Of a stretch of DNA of 64,000 nt, positions 23,856 to 32,216 are shown one piece after another. The notes under the pieces are model-generated. The model ran no database searches. It saw only the letters and a list, made by a program, of their open reading frames with translations, and had not been told where the DNA came from. Position 1 is the first letter of the stretch, and the number at the start of each line of letters is the position of its first letter. A program made the translations under genes and the position numbers. The stretch is from CAYLNM01 sp964385045 (GTDB lineage: Bacteria > Planctomycetota > Phycisphaerae > Phycisphaerales > SM1A02): contig CAYLNM010000002.1 in the NCBI GenBank assembly GCA_964385045.1, positions 1-64,000 on the forward strand, in the 5' to 3' direction.

Positions 23856-25954
23856 GTGTCGCCCTCCAGCGCGTCGTGGTACGTCCGCATCAGCCGGGCG
23901 CGGGACAGCAGCCCTCGCACCGATCGGCTGCCGGACTCGTGCAGCACCACGAGCGCCCCGGACTCGGTGCGCGAGAACTTGTCGATCGCCACGTCGAGCG
24001 TGTCGTCGGGATGGACCACCGGCAGGTCGTCGCGCATGAGCTCGTGCACCTGCAGCAGCGGGATCGCCTCGCGGTAGACGAGCGCCTCCTTCAGGTCGTT
24101 CTGCGTCACGAGCCCCAGGTAGCGGTCCTTCGCATCCGTGACCACGAAATCGCTCACGCTCAGCCGTTCGCTGAGCTCGAGGAGCCGGTCGGCCGACTCC
24201 TCCGGATGCACGTAGACCGGGGCCACGAGCGGCACGTCGTCGACCCGCATCCGGCGCATGATCGTCAGGTCGCTCATCGACCCGAGCTTCAGCCCGAGCC
24301 GCGAAGGGATCACGGAGTACACGCTCTCGCCGTACCAGAGGCGGCCGACGATGGTGGCGATGACCGCCGCGAGCATCAGGGGCAGGATGACCTCGTACGT
24401 CCGCGTGATCTCGTACACCATGAGCATCGCGGTGAGCGGCGCGTGCATCGTCGCCGCCACCATCGCGGCCATGCCCACGAGGGCGTAGTGGGCCGGGCTC
24501 GCCGCCGGGAACAGCCCCACCGCGTTGACCACCGCCCCGAAGACGCCGCCGATGGACGCCCCGAGGAACAGCGCGGGGGCGAAGACGCCGCCCGAGCCGC
24601 CGCTGCCGATCGTGACGCACGTCGCGAGGCCCTTGACCACCGCCAGCAGCACCAGCACCCCGAGCAGGCCCCACGGGGCGCCGCCTCCGGTCTCCGCCGA
24701 CGCGACCGCGCCGGCGCCGGTCCCGGCGGCGGCCTCCGCGCCCACGGCCCCCGCGCCGGCCCCGGCCGCGAGGTGTCCGTGCCCGGCCGCGACCGCGGCG
24801 GCCTCCTCGGCCGAGGCCGCCGCCCCGCCGTAGAACGCGGGATCGAGCAGGTCGCGGATCACCGGGTAGCCGTTGCCCATGAAGCCGGGCAGCCCGTGAC
24901 CCGGCGCGTCCGCCCCGCCGGGTCGGGCGAGCAGCCACGCGAGGCCGATCACGCCGACGACGAGGCCGCCGAGCGCGGGCTTGAGCAGCTGCGGCAGTCG
25001 GATCCGCTCCACGAGCCCGATCGTGGCGAAGAGCGCCCGGATGAAGAGCGGGGCTGCGGAGCCGCAGACCAGGCCGAGCAGCAGGTAGTTCGGGATCTCG
25101 TGCCACGTGAACGCGTTGGCGATCAGGTCGGCCCCGGAGTCGAAGAGGGCCTCGTTGCCGAGCACCGCCTGCGTGAGGGCGGCCGAGATCACCGCCGCGA
25201 TCACGATCGGCGTGAACGTCCGCAGCGAGAAGTCGCGGAGGAGAATCTCCATCGTGAAGAACACCCCCGCGATGGGGGCGTTGAACACCGACGCGATCCC
25301 CGCCGCCGCCCCGCAGCCGACCAGGGCCGCGGTGCTCTTCCGCTCCGCCCCGAGGCTGCGGCCGATGCCGGAGCCGATCGACGAGCCGATGATCGCGATC
25401 GGCCCCTCCGCCCCCGCCGATCCGCCCGAGCCGATCGTGGCGGTGGCCGAGAGCCACTTGCGGAGCCCCATGCCGACCGGCACGCGGGCCTGCCGGCGAT
25501 GGATCGCCCAGATCACCTTCTCCACGCTGACGCCCGGCAGCTCGTCACGGGCCGGCAGCGCCCGCGGCACGAACCCGCACAGCAGGCCGCCCGCGGCGGG
25601 GAGCAGGAGCACCAGCCACCACAGCTCGCGCGGGTCGGCGTGGGCCGCGTGCTCCTCGATCCAGTGCAGCGGCAGGATGAACGCCATCGTCACCCCGCTC
25701 ATCACGAGGCCGATGATCACCGCGGCCGGGATGAGCTCCCAGTCGCGCCCGAAGCCGAGCCGGGCCGCGAGCCGCAGCAGCGCGGCGATCGGGGCCGAGT
25801 GGGCCCGGGCCCCGGAGTCCTCGTCGCCGGGACCGGTCCCCGCGCGGGTCGCCGGCTCGGAGGCGGTCGGCGCCGCGGCGGCGACCCGGCGACCCGTCCC
25901 GCGGGAGGCTCGGTCGCCGGACGGCGGGCTCGGGGAACGGGCGTCGTGGCTCAT
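23852..25954 (-). CDS. ClC-type chloride channel/transporter with C-terminal CBS domains
   Basis: The 700-aa membrane protein has the ClC core: GSGGSAGAEGP (residues 176-185, gating Glu183), the second selectivity region GSGGSGGVFAP (450-460) and many hydrophobic helices. The position equivalent to the inner proton-path Glu of the E. coli exchanger (after FNAPIAGVFFTME) appears to be Ile237, which would suit a channel-like or uncoupled mode; this alignment is by eye. An Ala/Gly-rich insertion (about 375-427) lies between helices. Two CBS motifs follow from about residue 590 (LTIMRRMRVDDVPLV and VHELMRDDLPVVHPDDTLD). The N-terminus has about 55 disordered residues. It is the first gene of the clc-rnpA-yidD-dinB run. 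Confidence 0.9.
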   Translation of the reverse strand: MSHDARSPSPPSGDRASRGTGRRVAAAAPTASEPATRAGTGPGDEDSGARAHSAPIAALLRLAARLGFGRDWELIPAAVIIGLVMSGVTMAFILPLHWIEEHAAHADPRELWWLVLLLPAAGGLLCGFVPRALPARDELPGVSVEKVIWAIHRRQARVPVGMGLRKWLSATATIGSGGSAGAEGPIAIIGSSIGSGIGRSLGAERKSTAALVGCGAAAGIASVFNAPIAGVFFTMEILLRDFSLRTFTPIVIAAVISAALTQAVLGNEALFDSGADLIANAFTWHEIPNYLLLGLVCGSAAPLFIRALFATIGLVERIRLPQLLKPALGGLVVGVIGLAWLLARPGGADAPGHGLPGFMGNGYPVIRDLLDPAFYGGAAASAEEAAAVAAGHGHLAAGAGAGAVGAEAAAGTGAGAVASAETGGGAPWGLLGVLVLLAVVKGLATCVTIGSGGSGGVFAPALFLGASIGGVFGAVVNAVGLFPAASPAHYALVGMAAMVAATMHAPLTAMLMVYEITRTYEVILPLMLAAVIATIVGRLWYGESVYSVIPSRLGLKLGSMSDLTIMRRMRVDDVPLVAPVYVHPEESADRLLELSERLSVSDFVVTDAKDRYLGLVTQNDLKEALVYREAIPLLQVHELMRDDLPVVHPDDTLDVAIDKFSRTESGALVVLHESGSRSVRGLLSRARLMRTYHDALEGDT

Positions 25955-26456
25955 GGAGTCGGTGGGACGACGGGCCGGGAGGCCGGTGCCGGGCCGGGGC
26001 CGGCGACGGCGGCGGAGGCGGCGGCAGGGGCGGGAAGGAAGGATGCGGAAACGGCTCGGACCGCCCCGCTGAGTCGGCCCGCCGGGGGTCCGTCGTCGAA
26101 GCGGCCGGCGGCTCGCGGGCGGACGCGACGGACGGCGAACGCCGCCGACGGTGGCGAAGCGGGGCCGCGCCGGGCGACGCGGACGCGGCCGCGGCCGCGA
26201 GGCGATCGGTCAGTGTACCCGGAGCGCGGCCGGGGCTCCGGTCAGCCGCGACGGCGGGGATCGCCCCGCGGGAGGGCCGCGAGCGGTCGCCCGGGCCATC
26301 GGCGCGACGGCGGGAGCCTTCGACACCGAGTGGGAGGGCGGGTAGACTACGGGGCTCGGCCGCGACGGCGGCCGGAGGCGGCGGCTCCGCGTCGAGCCCG
26401 CTCCCCGGCCCCGGCTCCTCCCCCCTGCGGCCCCCGGCACGGAGCGACGGACCACG
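25955..26456. other. Gene-free divergent interval between clc and rpoZ
   Basis: About 500 bp with no convincing gene. It holds the rpoZ promoter (26320-26348) and, on the minus strand, a TACACT (26217 down to 26212) that could be the -10 for the clc operon with a leader of about 250 nt. The sequence between is C/G-rich on both strands with short CGG runs. Confidence 0.5.
26320..26348 (+). promoter_or_regulatory. Promoter of rpoZ
   Basis: TCGACA (26320-26325), a 17-bp spacer and TAGACT (26343-26348) form a near-consensus sigma-70 type promoter. The leader to the rpoZ ATG is about 100 nt. Confidence 0.6.
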
Positions 26457-26699
26457 ATGATCGAGGCCCTCAAGAGCGATGACATCGTCGAGAAGTGCGG
26501 CGGCCGATTCAAGCTGACCGCCCTGATCCAGCGACGCCTCAAGGAGCTCATCGTCGACGGCGCCCGCCCGCTCGTCGACCGCGAGGGCCGCACGGATCTC
26601 GAGCTCGTCATCGAGGAGATCCGGCAGGAGAAGATCGCCCCCGACTTCTCCGACTCGGACTTCGATCCCGACGTCGCGACGCGAACGACGAACGACTGA
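26457..26699 (+). CDS. rpoZ: DNA-directed RNA polymerase omega subunit
   Basis: The 80-aa protein matches the omega subunit, a small chaperone-like part of RNA polymerase. The opening MIEALKSDDIVEKCGGRFKL and the helix TALIQRRLKELIVDGARPLV correspond to the conserved R-F-x-L and R-x-x-x-L region, followed by an acidic tail. The length suits the planctomycete form. A near-consensus promoter lies about 110 nt upstream. The next gene, coaC, is the partner commonly found beside rpoZ. Confidence 0.88.
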   Translation: MIEALKSDDIVEKCGGRFKLTALIQRRLKELIVDGARPLVDREGRTDLELVIEEIRQEKIAPDFSDSDFDPDVATRTTND

Positions 26700-26820
26700 C
26701 CGAGTCTCGCCGCGGAGCCCGGCCCCGGATCCGGCGTCGCATCCGCCCCGAACGACGGGTGCCGCCCCGCCCCGCCGGGCCCGGCCGCCTCCGTCGGGCC
26801 CGCCCGCGCGGATCCCGCCG

Positions 26821-27414
26821 ATGAACGCCCCCCCCGCGATGCCCGACCTCGGACCGGCCACCGGCCGCCGCATCGTCGTCGGCGTGGGAGGCGGCATCGC
26901 CGTGTACAAGGTCTGCACCGTGGTGAGCCGGCTCGCCCAGGCCGGCGCCGCCGTCACGGTGGCGATGACCGAGTCCGCTCCCCGGTTCGTGACGCCGCTG
27001 ACCTTCCAGGCCCTCTCGGGCCGGCACGCGTACACGAGCCAGTGGGAGCACGTCGAGTCGCAGGACCCGCAGCACGTCGCTCTCGGCCGCGACGCGGACC
27101 TCATGCTCGTCGCCCCGTGCACCATGAACCTCACCGCGAAGCTCGCCTCGGGCCGGACCGACGACATGGTCTGCCTCCTCGCGAGCGTGATCGACCGCGC
27201 CCGCACGCCGGTGCTCCTCGCCCCGTCGATGAACGCGGCGATGTACGCCCAGCCCGCCACGCGGCGCAACCTCGCCACGCTCCGCGACGACGGCTTCCGC
27301 GTGCTCGAGCCCGGCGAGGGCTGGCAGGCCTGCCGCACCTCGGGCCCGGGCCGACTCCCCGAGCCCGAGGACCTGCTCGCGGCGGTCGTCGCCGCCCTCC
27401 CCGCGTCCACCTGA
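26821..27414 (+). CDS. coaC: Phosphopantothenoylcysteine decarboxylase (CoaC domain only)
   Basis: The 197-aa flavoprotein decarboxylates phosphopantothenoylcysteine in coenzyme A synthesis. It has the HFCD-family features: an FMN-binding N-terminus VVGVGGGIAVYKVCTVVSRL, the HVALGRDADLMLVAPCTMN segment with the active-site His, LLASVIDRARTPVLLAPSMN with the PSMN motif, and ACRTSGPGRL, where the conserved Cys of the flexible flap (usually in G-x-x-A-C-G) sits in a modified context. Most bacteria fuse CoaC to the ligase CoaB; here the protein stops after the CoaC domain, so CoaB must be encoded elsewhere. It lies 121 bp after rpoZ and is probably co-transcribed. Confidence 0.85.
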   Translation: MNAPPAMPDLGPATGRRIVVGVGGGIAVYKVCTVVSRLAQAGAAVTVAMTESAPRFVTPLTFQALSGRHAYTSQWEHVESQDPQHVALGRDADLMLVAPCTMNLTAKLASGRTDDMVCLLASVIDRARTPVLLAPSMNAAMYAQPATRRNLATLRDDGFRVLEPGEGWQACRTSGPGRLPEPEDLLAAVVAALPAST

Positions 27415-27736
27415 TCCCGCCGATTCCCGGACCCTCGGGGCGGGGCCGGCGCCATCGTGCGCGGCCGGGCCCGCGGTGGGCGGCCATGCTCGCGGCGCGC
27501 CGCATCGCCCGGGCCGCCGCCGGGCCCACCGCCGGCCTCGCCGCTCCGGCGGCCGCCAGCGCCACCACCCCGGGCAGCACGCCGGCGCCCGTGCCGCGTC
27601 CGTCCCGGCGGCTGGCGATCCCGGATCAATGGCCGCCCCCACGGCGGCATCGCCCGCGCAGCCCCTTCCCCCACGGGCCGCGCTCCGCGATGCTGGTCCC
27701 GTGCCGGAGCCTCTCATCGCCCGGCCGGGAGCCGTC
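27415..27736. other. Gene-free interval before the GACC-repeat protein
   Basis: About 320 bp. The downstream frame is open through most of it but encodes Ala/Arg-rich sequence without protein character. I see no strong promoter or terminator. Confidence 0.4.
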
Positions 27737-29569
27737 ATGACCGACCGATCGATCGTCCGTCCCCACCGTCGTCCCGCCCGCCTGCGTCGCCTGGCCGGCG
27801 CGGCCCTCGCCTCCGCGGGCCTGGCCACGCTCGGCGCCGCCGTCCTCGCCGCACCCGCGCCCACCGCGGACGCGGCGACCGCGCTCGAGGGCCCGCGGCT
27901 CGCACCGTCCGCAGCCGCATCCGCAGCCGCACCCGTGCCCACCGGCCTCGGCGCGAGCGTCGACGACGGCGAGCGGGCGCTCCGCCCGCTGCCCGCTCCC
28001 ACCGGCCGCGACGGCGTGACCGACCTGCGCGTCGTCACGACCCCGGTGCCCGCGGCGCCGCGTCCCACCGGCGACGCCCGCTCCGGCCTCCCCGCGGCCG
28101 ACGCCCCCGAGGGCGACTGCCCGCCGGTGGTCGCCAGCCACACCGACGCCGACTTCACCGGCGGCAGCTTCGTGGCCCAGGCCGGCTTCGTGGAGAGCGA
28201 GATCGCCGCCGCGAGCTACACCCTCGCCCCCGGCGACTTCCCGATCCGCCTCGACCTCGCGGAGATGATCTTCGTCACGTCCAACGCGACGGTGGAGACC
28301 ACCACCGAGTGGAGTCTCCTCGTCTGGCAGGGCACCCCGGTCGACGGCACGATCGTGGCCGAGGTGTCGTCCGACGGCGAGCTCCTGCCGCACATCGTGA
28401 TGCCGCCCGGCACCAGCGGCGTGAACGTGCAGGTGCTCGTCGATCCCGACGATCCCGAGCAGATCGTCATCCAGGACGACGGCAGCGCGACCTTCACGAT
28501 CGGCTACCGCATCGACGCCCACAACCAGCCCTCGCCGCAGCCGTGCCTGATCGGCCCGGACCCGTGCTGCAACGCCTTCCCGGCCACCGACACCGGCGGC
28601 CTGCAGGAGCCGACCCGCAACTGGCTCCGCGGCATCGACTGCGGCTTCCTCGGCTGCCCGCCCGGCGGCGGCTGGACGACCTTCGCCGACCTGAACCCCC
28701 TCTGCCGCCCGAGCGGCGACTGGGTGATCCGCGCGACCTGGTCGAGCCTCGACTGCACCAGCGGCCCGGCCGGCGCCTGCTGCCTGCCCGACGGCACCTG
28801 CGACGTCCTCACCGCGGCCGCCTGCGAGTCGGCCGGCGGCATCTACTTCGGGGACGGCGTCCTCTGCGGCGAGGTGACGTGCCCCGATCCGGTCGGGGCG
28901 TGCTGCCTCGGGACCACGTGCGCCGTCGGCAGCGAGGCCGACTGCGACGACATCGGGGGCGTGTTCCTCGGGCTCGGCACCGACTGCGCCGACGACGCCT
29001 GCTCCGCCCCCGGCGCCTGCTGCATCCCCGCCACCGGCGGCTGCCTCACCCTCGCCCCCGACGACTGCGAGGCGGTGGGCGGCATCTTCCAGGGGCCGGC
29101 CACCCGGTGCGCGGACGTGATCTGCTTCCCCGAGGGGGCGTGCTGCCTCCCGAGCGGCGACTGCCTCGACGGCGTCTCGCCCGAGGACTGCGGCGCGGTG
29201 GGCGGCACCTTCCAGGGCGACGGCACCGCCTGCGGCACCGTCGAGTGCCCGGAGCCGATCGGCGCGTGCTGCCTGCAGGACGGCGCGGTCTGCCTCGAGC
29301 TGACCGAGGCGGACTGCACGATCGTCGCGGGCACCTGGGCCGGACCGGCCACCACGTGCACCGACGGCGACGGCGACGGCACGGCCGACGACTGCACCGC
29401 CTGTCCCCCCGACCTCGACGGCTCGGGGGCGATCGACTTCGGCGACATCCTCTCGGTGCTCTCGGCGTGGGGCGCCTGCGGCGATCCCTGCCCCGAGGAC
29501 CTCGACGGATCGGCCGCGGTCGACTTCGACGACCTGCTCACCGTCCTCGGGGCGTTCGGCCCCTGCTGA
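27737..29569 (+). CDS. Secreted protein with GACC cysteine repeats and a dockerin-like C-terminus
   Basis: The 610-aa exported protein starts with a basic n-region and hydrophobic core (LAGAALASAGLATLGAAVLA, then AAP) that reads as a signal peptide. Residues about 130-340 form a beta-rich domain of unknown function. Five imperfect repeats of about 40 residues follow (about 344-550), each opening G-A-C-C and containing about six cysteines and a G-G-x-(F/Y/W) step, suggesting small disulfide-bonded modules. The last 55 residues contain two calcium-loop repeats, DLDGSGAIDFGDILSVLSAW and DLDGSAAVDFDDLLTVLGAF, like the dockerin-type domains found at the ends of many Phycisphaerales secreted proteins. 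Surface attachment or assembly is likely; no enzyme motif is visible. ATG at 27737 with GGGA upstream. Confidence 0.8.
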   Translation: MTDRSIVRPHRRPARLRRLAGAALASAGLATLGAAVLAAPAPTADAATALEGPRLAPSAAASAAAPVPTGLGASVDDGERALRPLPAPTGRDGVTDLRVVTTPVPAAPRPTGDARSGLPAADAPEGDCPPVVASHTDADFTGGSFVAQAGFVESEIAAASYTLAPGDFPIRLDLAEMIFVTSNATVETTTEWSLLVWQGTPVDGTIVAEVSSDGELLPHIVMPPGTSGVNVQVLVDPDDPEQIVIQDDGSATFTIGYRIDAHNQPSPQPCLIGPDPCCNAFPATDTGGLQEPTRNWLRGIDCGFLGCPPGGGWTTFADLNPLCRPSGDWVIRATWSSLDCTSGPAGACCLPDGTCDVLTAAACESAGGIYFGDGVLCGEVTCPDPVGACCLGTTCAVGSEADCDDIGGVFLGLGTDCADDACSAPGACCIPATGGCLTLAPDDCEAVGGIFQGPATRCADVICFPEGACCLPSGDCLDGVSPEDCGAVGGTFQGDGTACGTVECPEPIGACCLQDGAVCLELTEADCTIVAGTWAGPATTCTDGDGDGTADDCTACPPDLDGSGAIDFGDILSVLSAWGACGDPCPEDLDGSAAVDFDDLLTVLGAFGPC

Positions 29570-29575
29570 TCGGGC

Positions 29576-29597
29576 CGCGGGCCGGCGACGGCCCGCG
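29576..29597. terminator. Hairpin with GCGA tetraloop after the GACC-repeat gene
   Basis: A 9-bp stem (29576-29584 with 29589-29597) closes a GCGA loop, 6 nt after the stop codon. This is a good terminator-like structure, although no T-run follows. Confidence 0.5.
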
Positions 29598-30100
29598 AGC
29601 ACGACGCGACCCGGCGACGGGCCGCGGCTCCCCTTGCCGGGGGGCCGCGGCCCGCGTTCGCGCCGGCCCACCGGTCCGCCGGCCCGCCGGCCCACCGGAG
29701 CACCGCCGGCCGGGCGTTCGACGCCCCATCGCCGAGACCCGACCCCGTCCGCCCCGGCCGTCGCGACGGATCGCCGGGACGCGCGGCACGCCTGCCGTGG
29801 CAGCGTCAGACGGCAGGCAGCGTGCACCGCGCACGCCGCCCGCCGCCCCGCCGCCCAAGCCTGGTCCCCCGTCCCGGGGCGGACATCGGACGATCGATCC
29901 GTCATCGCCGCGAAGCCGGCCGACCCGCACCGGACCTCGCGCGAGGCCTCGCGGGTCCCGCGGGTCCCGCGGCTCGCGTCCGGCGGCTCGCGTCCGGCTG
30001 CACCGCGGACCGGGCGGCGGGCTGCACGGCGACCGCCGCCCGCCGTCCGCGTCACCCGGCCGGCGTCATGCCCCCGTGGCGCCCCCGCCCGGGGGCGGAC
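29598..30100. other. Gene-free convergent interval with a large imperfect hairpin
   Basis: About 500 bp between two converging genes. An extended hairpin occupies 29786-29825: GCACG pairs with CGTGC, and CCTGCCGT pairs with ACGGCAGG around an 11-nt loop, with a 3-nt bulge on one side. Repeated GTCCCGCGG and GCGTCCGGC words lie at 29940-30000. No protein-like frame stands out. Confidence 0.5.
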
Positions 30101-32083
30101 TCACTGCCGCTCGATCTCGTCCCGGGCCCGCTGCTCGGCCTCGCGCCGCTGCTGCTCGGCCTCGGCCTCGGCGATCATCGCCCGGACCTGCTCGAGGTTG
30201 GCGGGGGGCGGGAAGAGCTCCGCCGCGGAGTACCGCTGGCCGAGGGGGTGCCGCTGCAGCTGCCGCCGCAGGTCGTCGATCACGTCGTCGTACGCGTAGG
30301 CCCGGGCGAGCTCCGCCCCGCGGAACCCATCGACGCGGCTCCAGATCGTCACCCGCTCCTCGAGCGGGATGCCCGGATCGCGCATCACGACCTTGAACGC
30401 CTCCCGCACCAGGGTCGGCGTGTCCTGCAGCATGTCCCGCACGCGGCCGACGCCGAACTTGTTGGTGAAGTCGTAGTACTCGTTCTCCTTGAAGATCGTC
30501 ACGACCTGGGCGACGAACGTCAGGGCATTGGTCCAGACCTCCTCGCGGCCGCGGCCGACGCCCACGCGGTAGGCGTACCGCATGGAGGCGATCGCCTCGC
30601 TGGGAGCGAGGTGCGGCTGGAAGCCGTACTCCTCCTCGATCTCGTCGCGGACGAAGGCCTCCAGCGGCTTCTGGAACCGCGGGTTCTGCAGGCCCGGCCG
30701 GGCTCCGGAGCCGAAGAGGCCGTCGAGCCGGTCGAGCAGCTGCTGGGCTCGCGCGAACTCGCCCGAGCGATACGCCTCGCGGACCGCCGAGGCCATGAAG
30801 TTCTGCAGGAACCCGATGAAGCCCTCGCCGCCCGCCCCGCGGGTGTCGAAGTGCTTGTCGTAGTAGACGCCGAACAGATCGGCGATGGTGTCGACGAACC
30901 GCGGCTCCGGGAAGCGGCTCACCCACTCGCCGGAGAACGGGTCGAAGATGATGCGGCCGAAGCGGGCGAGGCCCTGGATCGCCTGGAGCTGCTGGCGGTC
31001 GTTGTTGAGGGCGATGTAGATCGAGTTGGTGTCCGCGACGCCGATCGACGCCCGCCGCTCGCCGAGCCGCGACCAGTAGAGCGCGTGGGCGTAGCCGCTC
31101 CGCCAGTCGATGGGCCCGAGCTCCTCGGTCAGGGCGAGCATGAACGCCGGGTCCATGTTGAACTCGTCCCGCAGCACGCGGTAGCGGGTGAACCGGATCA
31201 GGGTCCGCCACTGCTCGGCGACGTCCGGGTCCGACGCCACGTCGTCGAAGGCGGCGAAGCTCGCCCGGCTCCGCCGGTACTGCTCCTTGATGCCGAGGAT
31301 CTCGGCGATCTCCGTGTCGCGGTTGACCGCCTGCCACTCACCGTAGCGCATGAGGAACTCGGACGACACGGAGTACGTCGCCTGCTCTCCGAAGGGCCCC
31401 ATCGACTCGTCGAAGCGCTGGATCAGGGTGAGCACGCCCGGCGTGCGCCGCTCGGCCTCCTCGAGGGAGCGCGGGGCCTCGGCCACCGCGCGGATCCACT
31501 CGATCCGGCTCTCCCAGTCCTCGGGCGGCGCCCCGAGCAGGTAGTGCCACTGGCGGGCGAGCTCGGTCTTGTAATAGAGGTGCGCGTCGTCGGAGACGCC
31601 CTCGATCTTGTGCGCGAACCAGAACGCGAGGTCCCGGTGCAGCTGCATGTTGTTGGGGTTGTGCCGCAGGCCCTCGTTGCGGACGAGGCGGATGCCCGCC
31701 TGCACCCACTCCCACCGCTCGGCCATCGTGTGGGTGGCGACCGAGATGTTGTAGGCCATGTTGTGGCCGTGGAAGATCCAGACCTGGGCGAACCGCGGCT
31801 GCAGCTTGGTGATGAGCTCGGCGTCGGCCATCACCTCGAAGAACAGCCCCTGGTCCTTCATGTAGTTGACCTTGAGCCACAGGATGTCGACGATCAGCCC
31901 GCGCAGGGCACCGATCGCGGTCCCGATGGCCACCCACGGTGGGGCCCCCTCGACCGAGGTCGTGGTGTACCGCAGCCCGCGCTCGTCCGACTGGTCGACG
32001 AGCCGCGGCAGCATGGTGCCGCCGGCGGCGGAGGCGCCGACCGCGACGGCGAGGGCGATGGCCTGGATGGTGCGTGCGTTCAT
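30101..32083 (-). CDS. Conserved-looking hypothetical protein of the SPFH/ABC cluster
   Basis: The 660-aa protein starts with a hydrophobic segment (MNARTIQAIALAVAVGASAAGGTML), probably a signal or single anchor. The rest is largely alpha-helical with many Trp, Tyr and Asp residues, reminiscent of TPR-like helical repeats (AQVWIFHGHNMAYNISVATH, LHRDLAFWFAHKIEGVSDDA, ARQWHYLLGAPPEDWESRI), but I recognise no named family. The C-terminus is a charged coiled coil (AEAEAEQQRREAEQRARDEI). ATG at 32083 has GGGAG 7 nt upstream. It is the last gene of a minus-strand series with the ABC permease, ATPase and three SPFH genes, so it probably acts with them at the outer face of the inner membrane. Function unknown. 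Confidence 0.7.
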   Translation of the reverse strand: MNARTIQAIALAVAVGASAAGGTMLPRLVDQSDERGLRYTTTSVEGAPPWVAIGTAIGALRGLIVDILWLKVNYMKDQGLFFEVMADAELITKLQPRFAQVWIFHGHNMAYNISVATHTMAERWEWVQAGIRLVRNEGLRHNPNNMQLHRDLAFWFAHKIEGVSDDAHLYYKTELARQWHYLLGAPPEDWESRIEWIRAVAEAPRSLEEAERRTPGVLTLIQRFDESMGPFGEQATYSVSSEFLMRYGEWQAVNRDTEIAEILGIKEQYRRSRASFAAFDDVASDPDVAEQWRTLIRFTRYRVLRDEFNMDPAFMLALTEELGPIDWRSGYAHALYWSRLGERRASIGVADTNSIYIALNNDRQQLQAIQGLARFGRIIFDPFSGEWVSRFPEPRFVDTIADLFGVYYDKHFDTRGAGGEGFIGFLQNFMASAVREAYRSGEFARAQQLLDRLDGLFGSGARPGLQNPRFQKPLEAFVRDEIEEEYGFQPHLAPSEAIASMRYAYRVGVGRGREEVWTNALTFVAQVVTIFKENEYYDFTNKFGVGRVRDMLQDTPTLVREAFKVVMRDPGIPLEERVTIWSRVDGFRGAELARAYAYDDVIDDLRRQLQRHPLGQRYSAAELFPPPANLEQVRAMIAEAEAEQQRREAEQRARDEIERQ

Positions 32084-32216
32084 GGCGAGGCTCCCGGGGA
32101 CGGGGCTCCGGAGATCGGGATCGAAGGCCGGCCCGGCGCGCCCGGCGACGCCGGGACCCGAGTCGGAGCCGGGCCGCGGCGGTTCGGCCGCGCGGCCCCG
32201 GCGGCCGCGGGCCGGG

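Noticed and set aside
27476..27736. Upstream in-frame start for the GACC-repeat protein
   Set aside because: It would place about 87 Ala/Arg/Pro-rich residues before a clear signal peptide; ATG 27737 has its own GGGA.
29634..30299. Plus-strand ORFs in the gap after the GACC-repeat gene
   Set aside because: Composition is Arg/Pro/Ala with no folded-protein pattern, and the frame extends antisense into the 660-aa gene.
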